NCBI GenBank assembly: GCA_031259485.1
Contig: JAIRLH010000123.1
Span: 1-7,687, forward strand
Direction of reading: 5' to 3'
Length of the DNA stretch: 7,687 nucleotides
DNA from: Elusimicrobiota bacterium
GTDB lineage: Bacteria; Elusimicrobiota; Elusimicrobia; Elusimicrobiales; Elusimicrobiaceae
Shown: positions 1 to 6,364 of the stretch, piece after piece
Position numbering within the stretch: the stretch's first letter is position 1
Layout: every line of letters starts with the position of its first letter
Notes under the pieces: model-generated
The model's database searches: none
What the model was told of the DNA's origin: nothing
Seen by the model: only the letters and a program-made list of their open reading frames with translations
Program-made: the position numbers and the translations under genes

Positions 1-627
1 GTCGTCAACGCGCGTGAGGAAGAGAAGCGCAAAATCTCATCCGCGCTGCATGACGAAGTCGGCACCGCCGCGGTGGTAATAAATTCGCTGCTGGGCATAT
101 TAAAAGAAGATGTCAAAGACGGCAAAAAAGCCGCGGCTCTGGTCCGCGCGGACAATGTTTCGGAAGCTTTTGGAAATTTGTTCTCAAGGATAAAAGGGAT
201 AATAGTAAACCTGCGCCCGCCGCAGCTGGAGGAAATCGGCCTCAACTCCGCCGTGAAAAATCTTATAGACACGCTTGCAAACGCCGTGCCGCTCAGGATA
301 AACTACAGGTATAAAATAAAAGACGGCGCGCGCATGTCGGAGACGGCAAAAATCGTTTTGTACAGGGTAGTGCAGGAGTCGCTGAACAACACGCTCAAAC
401 ACGCCAAAGCCACAAAGGCGGATATTAACTTCACGGAGGATGCAAACACCATCTTTCTGAATATCGCCGACGACGGCATAGGCTACCCCGGTACGCACAA
501 CTGCTTCATTGACAAACTCGGCATCTTGGGTATGAGGGAAAACTTATCTTATATCGGAGGTTCGATTAAGATAAGAGGCGTAAAAGGGAAAGGAACTAGA
601 ATCAAAGTATCCTGCCCTAAAAAATAA
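1..627 (+). CDS. Sensor histidine kinase, NarL/LiaS type, 3' part (5'-truncated by window)
   Basis: The frame is open from base 1, so the gene starts upstream; 208 C-terminal residues are visible. It is the kinase half of a two-component system, autophosphorylating on His and passing the phosphate to the regulator encoded next. Seen: a HisKA_3 dimerisation and phosphoacceptor region with the H-box LHDEVG (His at visible residue 17, bases 49-51) after a charged EEEKRK stretch, then the family-typical NLRPPQLEEIGL. A HATPase_c domain follows, with the N-box around E126-N130 (QESLNN), G1 box DDGIG (residues 157-161), a GILGMRE segment (174-180) and G2 box GKGT (196-199). All kinase hallmarks are intact. 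A GTG at 73 is an internal codon, not a start, because it would remove the H-box. The sensory input domain lies outside the window, so the signal is unknown. The stop is 16 nt before the response regulator. Confidence 0.93.
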   Translation, partial: VVNAREEEKRKISSALHDEVGTAAVVINSLLGILKEDVKDGKKAAALVRADNVSEAFGNLFSRIKGIIVNLRPPQLEEIGLNSAVKNLIDTLANAVPLRINYRYKIKDGARMSETAKIVLYRVVQESLNNTLKHAKATKADINFTEDANTIFLNIADDGIGYPGTHNCFIDKLGILGMRENLSYIGGSIKIRGVKGKGTRIKVSCPKK

Positions 628-634
628 TATATGT

Positions 635-640
635 GAGGAG
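635..640 (+). promoter_or_regulatory. Ribosome binding site of the response regulator
   Basis: GAGGAG lies only 3 nt before the ATG at 644. The spacing is short, but no other purine-rich site is nearby and the ATG begins the conserved receiver strand, so the start is well supported. Confidence 0.6.
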
Positions 641-643
641 TTT

Positions 644-1285
644 ATGATAAAAATCGCAATGGCCGATGACCACGTAATGGTGCGCAGCGGCATACGGGCC
701 GTACTGGAGAGAGAGAATAAAGACATTCAGATTATAGCCGAATTCTCCAACGGTAAAGAATTGATTGACTTCGCCAGTCAGAATGACGCGGACGTTTATC
801 TTATGGATATTTCCATGCCGCTTTTAAACGGCATAGAAGCCACGCAGAAGCTACTCAAAATGAAACCGACCGCCAAAGTAATAATATTAAGCATGTATGA
901 CGACCGCATCTCAGTTGAAAAAGCCATAAAAGCCGGCGCGAAGGGCTTTGTGGTAAAGGTATCCGATACGGACACGATTATAAAAGCCATAGAGGAGGTC
1001 ATCAGCGACCGCTTTTTTCTGTGCTCAAAAGTTTCGCGCTATCTTGTGGAAGGGTTTCTGAACAAAACCTCACACAAGCGGGCCAAATCCATCCTTACGC
1101 CCAAAGAGCGCGAGGTGCTGCAATTGATAGCGGAAGGCTATAGCAGCAAAAAAATCGCGGAGGAGTTCGGGCTTTCGCTTAATACCGTGCACGTGCACCG
1201 CAACAATATAATGCGCAAACTCAAGATCCATAAACAGGCCGCGCTTATCAGATACGCTTTAAAAGAGGGTATCGCGCATATATAA
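644..1285 (+). CDS. Response regulator, NarL/FixJ family (REC + LuxR-type HTH)
   Basis: This 213-aa protein has the standard two-domain layout. The N-terminal receiver has the acidic pair D8-D9, phospho-acceptor D55 (in LMDISMP), switch residue S83 and conserved K105. The C-terminal LuxR/GerE helix-turn-helix spans about 150-210: LTPKEREVLQLIAEG, then the recognition region SLNTVHVHRNNIMRKL. Length is normal for the family. It should be phosphorylated by the HisKA_3 kinase encoded 16 nt upstream and act as a dimeric DNA-binding transcription factor; its targets cannot be read from this window. Its stop overlaps the rsmD start (TAATG, 1 nt shared), so the regulator is translationally coupled to a housekeeping methyltransferase rather than closing its own operon. 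No key residue is missing. Confidence 0.95.
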   Translation: MIKIAMADDHVMVRSGIRAVLERENKDIQIIAEFSNGKELIDFASQNDADVYLMDISMPLLNGIEATQKLLKMKPTAKVIILSMYDDRISVEKAIKAGAKGFVVKVSDTDTIIKAIEEVISDRFFLCSKVSRYLVEGFLNKTSHKRAKSILTPKEREVLQLIAEGYSSKKIAEEFGLSLNTVHVHRNNIMRKLKIHKQAALIRYALKEGIAHI

Positions 1286-1890
1286 TGAGGATAATCGCCG
1301 GCACTGCGCGGGGGCGCAAAATATTTTCCGTCTCCAAAAAGCTGCCCGTCAAACCGGTTTCGGACAGGATAAAACAATCCCTGTTTGATATAATCCGCCC
1401 GCGCATAACGGGCGCGGTTATGCTGGATTTGTTTGCCGGCACGGGCAATGTTTCGCTTGAAGCGCTCTCGCGCGGTGCCATGAAAACCGTGATGGTTGAT
1501 AAGGAGCCGGCGTGCCTCAAAACCATGGCGCGCAACCTGGAGCATCTGGGCTTTAAGGACCGCGCGAAGGTGCTCAAGGGCGATATTCTCAAAGGCACGC
1601 AGTGGCTTGCCGCCTACGGCGAGGAGGGGGTTTATGATATTATTTTCATGGGACCGCCTTACCGCGACATTAATAACAAGCCGCTTAATTTCACCGGGCC
1701 TGTGCTGGCTTCAGTCGCGGCGGCGTGCCTTTTGTCGCGCGGCGGCATGATAATAGCGCAGCACCACCAGAACGAAACTTTTGAAATCCCCGTCGGGCTT
1801 GAAACTTTCCGCGAGGAAAAGTACGGCGATACTATTATACACTTTTTGAGATACAAAACCGATGATACCGCAAAACCCCAGGGAGCTTAA
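1285..1890 (+). CDS. rsmD: 16S rRNA (guanine-N2)-methyltransferase RsmD
   Basis: The protein has 201 residues, close to the E. coli enzyme. The family methylates G966 (E. coli numbering) of 16S rRNA with S-adenosylmethionine during 30S maturation. Seen: the RsmD-specific N-terminus RIIAGTARGRK (2-12), the PVSDRIKQSLFDII segment (24-37; family form PTTDRVRE.LFN), SAM-binding motif I LDLFAGTG (47-54), then LEALSRGA. The motif IV catalytic loop is expected as DPPF/DPPY, but here it reads MGPPYRD, with Gly at residue 123 (GGA, bases 1651-1653) in place of the usual Asp. The rest of the family signature is intact and the frame is unbroken, so the assignment is firm although activity is less certain. 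It starts inside the regulator's stop codon, and its own end overlaps the next gene by 29 nt. Confidence 0.92.
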   Translation: MRIIAGTARGRKIFSVSKKLPVKPVSDRIKQSLFDIIRPRITGAVMLDLFAGTGNVSLEALSRGAMKTVMVDKEPACLKTMARNLEHLGFKDRAKVLKGDILKGTQWLAAYGEEGVYDIIFMGPPYRDINNKPLNFTGPVLASVAAACLLSRGGMIIAQHHQNETFEIPVGLETFREEKYGDTIIHFLRYKTDDTAKPQGA

Positions 1891-2599
1891 TTACTCCAAA
1901 GTCAAAACCTACAGGGAATGCCCCTACCTCTATAAACTCAAATATACGGAGGGCAGAAAAGAGGGCCTGACCCCGGCCACTTCTTTGGGCGTTTCCATAC
2001 ACCGTACGCTGGAGGATTACCATTCCCACCGCGGCGACCCCAGCGAAATCATGCGTTATTACAATGCCAATTTTCTGTGCGCGGGCTTCAGGAGCGCGGC
2101 CGAACAGATGGAATATTATCTCAAAGGCCGCAGAATGCTTGAGGTTTACGAACAGCGCGAATACGGGCGCAAATCAACGGTTGACGCCACGGAGCGCGAG
2201 TTTATGTTTGACTACGAAGGGTGGGTAATACGCGGCAAAATAGACCGCATTGATAAACTTGAAGACGGCGGATGGGAAGTGATAGACTATAAAACCGACG
2301 CGCAGTTGGAAGAGAGTTATGATATTACCTCCTCCCTGCAATTGGGCATTTACAGCATCGGCGCGCGGCGCGCGTGGAATTTAAAAAAAGGCAAAGCCAC
2401 GGTTTATTTTGTGGCTCTGGACAGAAAAATATCGGCCGATTTTGACAGCTTTAACGAAAAGGAAATACTTGATATTTTTACTGCGGCCGGCGAAGCGATT
2501 AAAGCCAAGAAATTTGATCCTGACACCAAGCACTGCCCGCGCTGCCTTATGAACAACCGCTGCCCTTACTCCGTAGTCAAACAGCAGGAGGCGGCGTGA
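1862..2599 (+). CDS. PD-(D/E)XK nuclease family protein, RecB/Cas4/AddB-like, with Fe-S cysteines
   Basis: This 245-aa single-domain protein has the RecB-type nuclease fold. In order: SKVKTYRECPYLYKL with C20; GVSIHRTLE with H47; GKIDRID with D128; VIDYKT with D142 and K144 (the D-x-K core); SLQLGIY with Q160 and Y164 (the QxxxY motif); and a C-terminal cysteine cluster C225-x2-C228-x5-C234. One N-terminal plus three C-terminal Cys is the 4Fe-4S arrangement known from AddB and Cas4. All catalytic residues are present, so an active metal-dependent DNA exo- or endonuclease is inferred. It is not called Cas4 because no CRISPR or cas gene is seen, nor AddB because there is no helicase part. ATG 1862 is the only usable start: an in-frame TGA lies at 1847-1849, and the next Met would remove C20. 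No clear ribosome binding site is seen, so translation is probably coupled to rsmD. Confidence 0.85.
   Translation: MIPQNPRELNYSKVKTYRECPYLYKLKYTEGRKEGLTPATSLGVSIHRTLEDYHSHRGDPSEIMRYYNANFLCAGFRSAAEQMEYYLKGRRMLEVYEQREYGRKSTVDATEREFMFDYEGWVIRGKIDRIDKLEDGGWEVIDYKTDAQLEESYDITSSLQLGIYSIGARRAWNLKKGKATVYFVALDRKISADFDSFNEKEILDIFTAAGEAIKAKKFDPDTKHCPRCLMNNRCPYSVVKQQEAA
2586..2591 (+). promoter_or_regulatory. Ribosome binding site supporting the GTG start of the TPR gene
   Basis: A full AGGAGG inside the end of the nuclease gene lies 4 nt before GTG 2596. It favours the GTG, which overlaps the upstream stop as GTGA, as the true start. The residues that follow form a clean membrane anchor. Confidence 0.7.
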
Positions 2600-4563
2600 A
2601 AAAGACTAATTTCCTCGTCGGCATGCTTACGGGCGTGGTGGTGTGCCTCTCCATCGTGATTGTGGTTGGCTGGCTGCTTTTTGAGCGGTATGAAAAAAGC
2701 CGCCAGCAGCAGCCCGCGCCTCGGCAAACCGACGCGCGGCGCGAAAGCATTGCCGATTATCTGCCCGCGCTAACAGCCGCCAAAACTCCGGCCGATATGC
2801 TGGCCGCGCTGGATAAAATCATCGCGCTGCGCCCCAATGACGCGGCCGCGCACGCCGCCAAGGGCGATTTGCTTGCCGAGCTGGGCGATTATGCCGGCGC
2901 GCTGCGCGCCTATGATACGGCCCTCGCGCTGGAGCCTTCAAACGCGCAGTTTTATTTCAGCCGAGCAATACCTAAATTTATGCTGGGCGATTACGCCGGC
3001 GCGGCAAGCGACCTTGGCTTTGCCGTGCGCCTTAACCCGCAGATGGCGCAGGCCTATTATAACAGGGGCGTGGCCAATATGAATATGCTGCAAATCCCGC
3101 CCGCCGCGCTGGATTTTGCGCGCGCGAGGGATTTATTCGCCAGTTTTGGCGACGCCGCCGGCGCGCGGGACGCCGCTTCCGCGCTGCGGCGGGCGGATAA
3201 TTATCTGGCTTCGTCAAAACAGGCCGCGCGCGGCAAAAAGCGCGGCGGCAATGCCGCTTCTGGAAATGCGTCCGCGCAAAAACCGGCGCAGACTCTCGCC
3301 ATAAAACGCGGGGACGAAACCGCGGCCAAACGCAGGGAGCAGCTGATTTCCTCGCTTAACGCCGCGATAGAAGGCCCCAAGGGCGCGCTTGAAAAATTTA
3401 AGGCCAATGCCGCCGTGAACCTTAAAGGAGATATGCCCGCGCCCGATGATTTTGCCGCCTATGACGCCGCTTTGCGCAAAACCGTGGCCGACAGCAGGGG
3501 CAAAGCCCCAGCTGCGCCGCAAAACACGCTTGACTACATGTCCTCCGCCAAAAAGAAATCCGCCGCGGGCGATTACAAAGGCGCGGTAAGCGACATTGAT
3601 AAAGCGATAGCAATGTCGCCGGATAATGCCGCGCTTTATGAGCAAAGAGCCGCGTTTAACGAAAAGCAGGGCGACGCCGCTCATGCGATAAAGGATTTGA
3701 CTAAAGCCCTTGAGCTGGCCCCCGAGAACGCCGCCGCGCGCGCGGCGCGCGCCAAACTGCGCAGCGACATGGGCGACATAAAAGGCGCGCTTGAAGATAT
3801 AGGCAAAGCTAAGGAGCTTTATGCCGCGCAGGGCAAACAGAAAGAGTATGACGAAGCAAAGCGGCAGGAAGACGAATTGCGGGAAAATCAGCGCATGATT
3901 ACTAAAAGAATGGTGAAGGACAGAGAATTGGTGGAACTTAACGATCAGGCTAATGCCGCTTTTGAGAACAAAAATTTTAAAAAGGCGGAGGAGCTTTACA
4001 AAAAATTGTTGGAAAAAGAACCTAACAATTCCGGTTTTGCGTATAATCTTGCCGCAACGCAGGCCAATCAGGGTAAATATAAAGAGGCGCTTGAAAATAC
4101 GGATAAATCCATAAAAAATAATCCCAATTTCATAGACGCCCCTATACTTAAAAGCAAATTGCAGGAAATTCTGGGAGATCACGACGGCGCACAAAAAACT
4201 CTTGACGATGCGGGGAATAGAGTAGGAGGCGCTGACAACCAAAAATTGCAAGCCGCACAAGAAGAGAAAATTCAACGTGAAAACGAGATAAAAAACGCCA
4301 AGCAGATTTTGCTGGAAGCAAGCGGCGCGCTGGATAATAAAAATTATCAGCAAGCGGAACAAAAAGGGAAAGAATTTACGGAAAAATATCCCAATGCTCC
4401 CAACGGCTGGCTGTTGCTTGCGCAGTCGCAGGGCGCGCAGGGCAAACTGGACGATGCGTACGAAAACGCGCTAAAGGGTTCTAAACTGGCAAAAGGCTCC
4501 GAGTTGGAAGGGCCGGCTTTAGAACTTTTGGAAGAAATTGAAAAAATAAGAAACGCGCAGTAA
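2596..4563 (+). CDS. Membrane-anchored tetratricopeptide repeat protein
   Basis: This is a 655-aa protein. Residues about 6-29 form one hydrophobic segment after MKKTN, with a following R/K/Q-rich stretch: a signal anchor, or an uncleaved signal peptide with no lipobox. Most of the protein would face the periplasm or outside. TPR units come in three blocks: about 65-160 (LGDYAGALRAYDTALALEP, then LGDYAGAASDLGFAVRLNP), about 313-410 (AGDYKGAVSDIDKAIAMSP, QGDAAHAIKDLTKALELAP, MGDIKGALEDI) and about 445-650 (NKNFKKAEELYKKLLEKEP, QGKYKEALENTDKSIKNNP and weaker copies). Ala/Lys-rich, probably flexible or coiled segments at 205-310 and 411-445 separate them. TPRs are protein-binding scaffolds; the partner is unknown. 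It overlaps the nuclease stop by 4 nt and is the last gene of the operon. Composition shifts from Ala/Gly-rich and GC-rich to Lys/Asn-rich and AT-richer near residue 435. Confidence 0.88.
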   Translation: MKKTNFLVGMLTGVVVCLSIVIVVGWLLFERYEKSRQQQPAPRQTDARRESIADYLPALTAAKTPADMLAALDKIIALRPNDAAAHAAKGDLLAELGDYAGALRAYDTALALEPSNAQFYFSRAIPKFMLGDYAGAASDLGFAVRLNPQMAQAYYNRGVANMNMLQIPPAALDFARARDLFASFGDAAGARDAASALRRADNYLASSKQAARGKKRGGNAASGNASAQKPAQTLAIKRGDETAAKRREQLISSLNAAIEGPKGALEKFKANAAVNLKGDMPAPDDFAAYDAALRKTVADSRGKAPAAPQNTLDYMSSAKKKSAAGDYKGAVSDIDKAIAMSPDNAALYEQRAAFNEKQGDAAHAIKDLTKALELAPENAAARAARAKLRSDMGDIKGALEDIGKAKELYAAQGKQKEYDEAKRQEDELRENQRMITKRMVKDRELVELNDQANAAFENKNFKKAEELYKKLLEKEPNNSGFAYNLAATQANQGKYKEALENTDKSIKNNPNFIDAPILKSKLQEILGDHDGAQKTLDDAGNRVGGADNQKLQAAQEEKIQRENEIKNAKQILLEASGALDNKNYQQAEQKGKEFTEKYPNAPNGWLLLAQSQGAQGKLDDAYENALKGSKLAKGSELEGPALELLEEIEKIRNAQ

Positions 4564-4595
4564 AACAAATTTGTATGTTCTTAATACGCCTTTGC

Positions 4596-4663
4596 TGTCA
4601 TTGCCGAAGGTCGTAATCTGGAATCTGAAAAAACCTGATACCCGATAAAAGCATTCCATGACA
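4596..4663. repeat. Degenerate palindromic intergenic repeat (REP/MITE-like)
   Basis: A 68-bp element is bounded by inverted TGTCAT (4596-4601) and ATGACA (4658-4663). Inside are two imperfect hairpin-like halves: ATTgCCGA...ATCtGGAAT at 4600-4624, and TACCCGATAAAAGCATTCC further right. The pattern recalls the widespread bacterial extragenic palindromes of the form TGTCATTCCCG...CGGGAAT (Neisseria dRS3 is ATTCCC-N8-GGGAAT). The copy is mutated, and only one is in this window, so repeat status is inferred from resemblance. It lies in the 146-nt gap between the TPR gene and the DEDD nuclease and could also act as an mRNA 3'-end structure. Confidence 0.4.
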
Positions 4664-4700
4664 AAAGATGTGATGACGATACTTATTTGCGATATTTTTA

Positions 4701-4705
4701 AAGGA
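4701..4705 (+). promoter_or_regulatory. Ribosome binding site of the DEDD nuclease gene
   Basis: AAGGA lies 4 nt before ATG 4710, supporting that start. No convincing -35/-10 pair was found in the gap upstream. Confidence 0.55.
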
Positions 4706-4709
4706 AACA

Positions 4710-6221
4710 ATGCCGATAACCGAAGAAATTTTTTACAAAATGTCCGCGGGCCGCACGCCGGACGCGGGTGATTTCCACGCGGGTAAAATGTACCTGCTGC
4801 TGCAGGACCCTTTCGGCCTGTGGTGCAATTACCATGCCCCGCAGGAAGAAGCCGTGGAAGAACCCAACCTGTACGAAAACATGCGCGGCCGCGCCGACCG
4901 CGGCAACAGAGACGCGTGGATACACGAATACTGCCGCACCACAATCATAATCCGCGGCGCTGACGACGATGCAAAACGTTTCAAAAACACCCTTGACGCC
5001 ATGGCGGAAGGCATAGAAGGCATAATAGGAGCATGCCTGTGGGATTTGCGCGGCCAGCGCGGCGTATGGGGCACGGTCAATTTATTGCTTAAAGTCAACA
5101 ACGGCGTAAGTCTGTTCGGCGATTATCATTATAAAATAGTGCAGCTTAAGCGCGCGGGCGACCTTAAAGAGCATTATGCCGTGCAGACCGCGCTTATGGA
5201 CATGATACTGACGGAAGTCCAAAGCGCGAAGGCGGCAAATGCGCTTTTTGTCCTGCGCAGTAAAGAGCAGAGTTTGGATACAGACCGCTTTAAAGAGCGC
5301 GTGCGGACCTGCATTGAAGACTGGGCCGCCATAAAAGCCGGCGCTCTGGTGCCCGAGGCAAAAAAACCGCCCAAGGCCGCGCATGCCCCCTGGCGCGTTT
5401 ACGCCAATAAATATGTTTTTAAGCATAAGGATTTGGTTTTGCTGCCGCATTTAAGCGCGGCTCAGCGCGGTTTGCTGCGCGCCGCCGGCCTCATAAATTA
5501 CGAGGACGTGCTTGACGCCGGCCTTGCAAAAATAAAAGAAATTTTGGCCGATCCGCAAAACCCCGCGGACGTGCTTGCCGCGGAAATTTACAGCACCGCC
5601 GCCGCTTACCGCGCGCAAAAGCCCGTAGCGCGCAGCCGCGAATTCTGGCCGCCGGCTGTAGCCGCGCGCAATTTGTATTTTGATTTTGAGGCGACTGAAA
5701 CTTTTACGGGGGACACTATTTCCTTCGTATATCTAATCGGCCTGTGGGATAAGGAGGGCGGGAAATTTGTTTCCTTCATCGCAAAAAGCGAAGCGGACGA
5801 GCAAAGTATTTTTAAACAGTTCGCCGATTATATCGGCGACGGCGCGGACGCAAACCTTTACCACTGGACGGAATACGAAGTCAAAAAAATGCAAAAACTG
5901 CGCGAGAAATATCCCGCCATTAAAGCTGATTTGGAAAAGCTGCTCAGCCGCTGCGTTGATTTGAAAATCGTAGTGGAAAAATCTTTTTATCTGCCTTCGC
6001 CCAGCCTTTCGCTTAAGGCCGTCGCGCCGGCCTTCGGTTTCCGCTGGCGGCAGACGGACTGCGGCGCAATGGACAGCATGGTTTATTTTACCAAATGGCT
6101 TGCCGGCGGCCCGCAGGAACTTATGGACAAAGTGCTGATGTATAATGAGGACGACTGCCGCGCGATGCTCTTCATAGAAGATTATCTAAACTCCCACGAA
6201 GTCCTGGAGCCGGTTGTATAG
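4710..6221 (+). CDS. TM0106-like protein: degenerate RecB-like domain + DEDD RNase H-like nuclease domain
   Basis: This is a 503-aa protein. The C-terminal part (about 321-495) matches the RNase_H_2 / YprB-type predicted exonuclease: YFDFEATE gives D325 and E327, YHWTEYE (384-390) the middle motif, CVDLKIVVEK gives D417, the PSLSLKAVAP helix follows, and YNEDDC gives D482. The DEDD metal ligands are therefore all present. The N-terminal part follows the RecB-like nuclease plan of TM0106 proteins but looks inactivated. The usual QCP is QDP (D33); the Asp position before the core is N124 (GTVNLLLKV); the D-x-K core is Q145-L-K147; and the region that normally carries the C-terminal Cys cluster is HAPWRVYANKY (225-235), without Cys. 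A helix-hairpin-helix-like stretch follows (245-270). It probably acts on nucleic acid in the cytoplasm; substrate unknown. Alignments are from memory of the family, so the decay call is moderately sure and the DEDD call is firm. Confidence 0.8.
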   Translation: MPITEEIFYKMSAGRTPDAGDFHAGKMYLLLQDPFGLWCNYHAPQEEAVEEPNLYENMRGRADRGNRDAWIHEYCRTTIIIRGADDDAKRFKNTLDAMAEGIEGIIGACLWDLRGQRGVWGTVNLLLKVNNGVSLFGDYHYKIVQLKRAGDLKEHYAVQTALMDMILTEVQSAKAANALFVLRSKEQSLDTDRFKERVRTCIEDWAAIKAGALVPEAKKPPKAAHAPWRVYANKYVFKHKDLVLLPHLSAAQRGLLRAAGLINYEDVLDAGLAKIKEILADPQNPADVLAAEIYSTAAAYRAQKPVARSREFWPPAVAARNLYFDFEATETFTGDTISFVYLIGLWDKEGGKFVSFIAKSEADEQSIFKQFADYIGDGADANLYHWTEYEVKKMQKLREKYPAIKADLEKLLSRCVDLKIVVEKSFYLPSPSLSLKAVAPAFGFRWRQTDCGAMDSMVYFTKWLAGGPQELMDKVLMYNEDDCRAMLFIEDYLNSHEVLEPVV

Positions 6222-6227
6222 AACGGC

Positions 6228-6296
6228 CGTATCCCTTTCCTTTGTCTCACTATTTCCTCACATGAAATAGCGGAGCGAGGGATAATAAAAGATACG
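6228..6296. repeat. Nested inverted repeats in the intergenic region
   Basis: An inner perfect 7-bp stem CTATTTC (6250-6256) / GAAATAG (6264-6270) has a 7-nt loop. It sits inside an outer perfect stem TATCCCT (6230-6236) / AGGGATA (6278-6284). An alternative outer pair CGTATC (6228-6233) / GATACG (6291-6296) shares bases with the first. There is no T tract, so it is not a canonical terminator. It could be a degenerate mobile repeat or an mRNA structure closing the nuclease gene, which ends 8 nt before 6230. Confidence 0.4.
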
Positions 6297-6320
6297 CCGG
6301 ATGTAAAAATTCTTCAGGAA

Positions 6321-6329
6321 TGCTAAAAT
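6321..6329 (+). promoter_or_regulatory. Candidate extended -10 promoter for the ACT gene
   Basis: TGCTAAAAT fits the extended -10 pattern TGnTATAAT with one mismatch. The expected transcription start near 6336 would give a leader of about 30 nt. The -35 position (about 6301-6306) is not a good match, as is common for extended -10 promoters. The preceding repeat separates this gene from the nuclease, which supports an independent promoter. Confidence 0.35.
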
Positions 6330-6352
6330 ATACATAAAGGCATTATTACCGC

Positions 6353-6356
6353 GGAG
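6353..6356 (+). promoter_or_regulatory. Ribosome binding site of the ACT gene
   Basis: GGAG (within CGGAGA) lies 8 nt before ATG 6365, a normal spacing that supports this start. Confidence 0.5.
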
Positions 6357-6364
6357 ATTTTATA

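Noticed and set aside
73..627. Histidine kinase starting at GTG 73
   Set aside because: The frame is open to base 1 and upstream codons encode the H-box (His at 49-51). Starting at 73 would delete the phosphoacceptor, so the gene is truncated by the window edge instead.
1138..1598. Overlapping minus-strand frames across the regulator/rsmD junction
   Set aside because: These are shadow frames opposite two genes with strong family signatures. They have no plausible start context and no protein-like motifs.
1862..2599. CRISPR-associated Cas4
   Set aside because: The motifs fit Cas4-like nucleases, but there are no direct repeats, spacers or other cas genes in the window, and the operon neighbours are rsmD and a TPR gene.
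3214..4362. Long (382-codon) open frame on the minus strand inside the TPR gene
   Set aside because: It is the antisense shadow of an Ala/Lys/Glu-rich TPR coding frame. It gives an artificial hydrophobic Phe/Leu/Arg-rich protein with no recognisable domain, while the plus frame has clear TPR motifs, a start and a ribosome binding site.
4565..4574. ACAAATTTGT palindrome right after the TPR gene
   Set aside because: It is a 10-bp AT-rich palindrome without a loop or T tract, too short to distinguish from chance.
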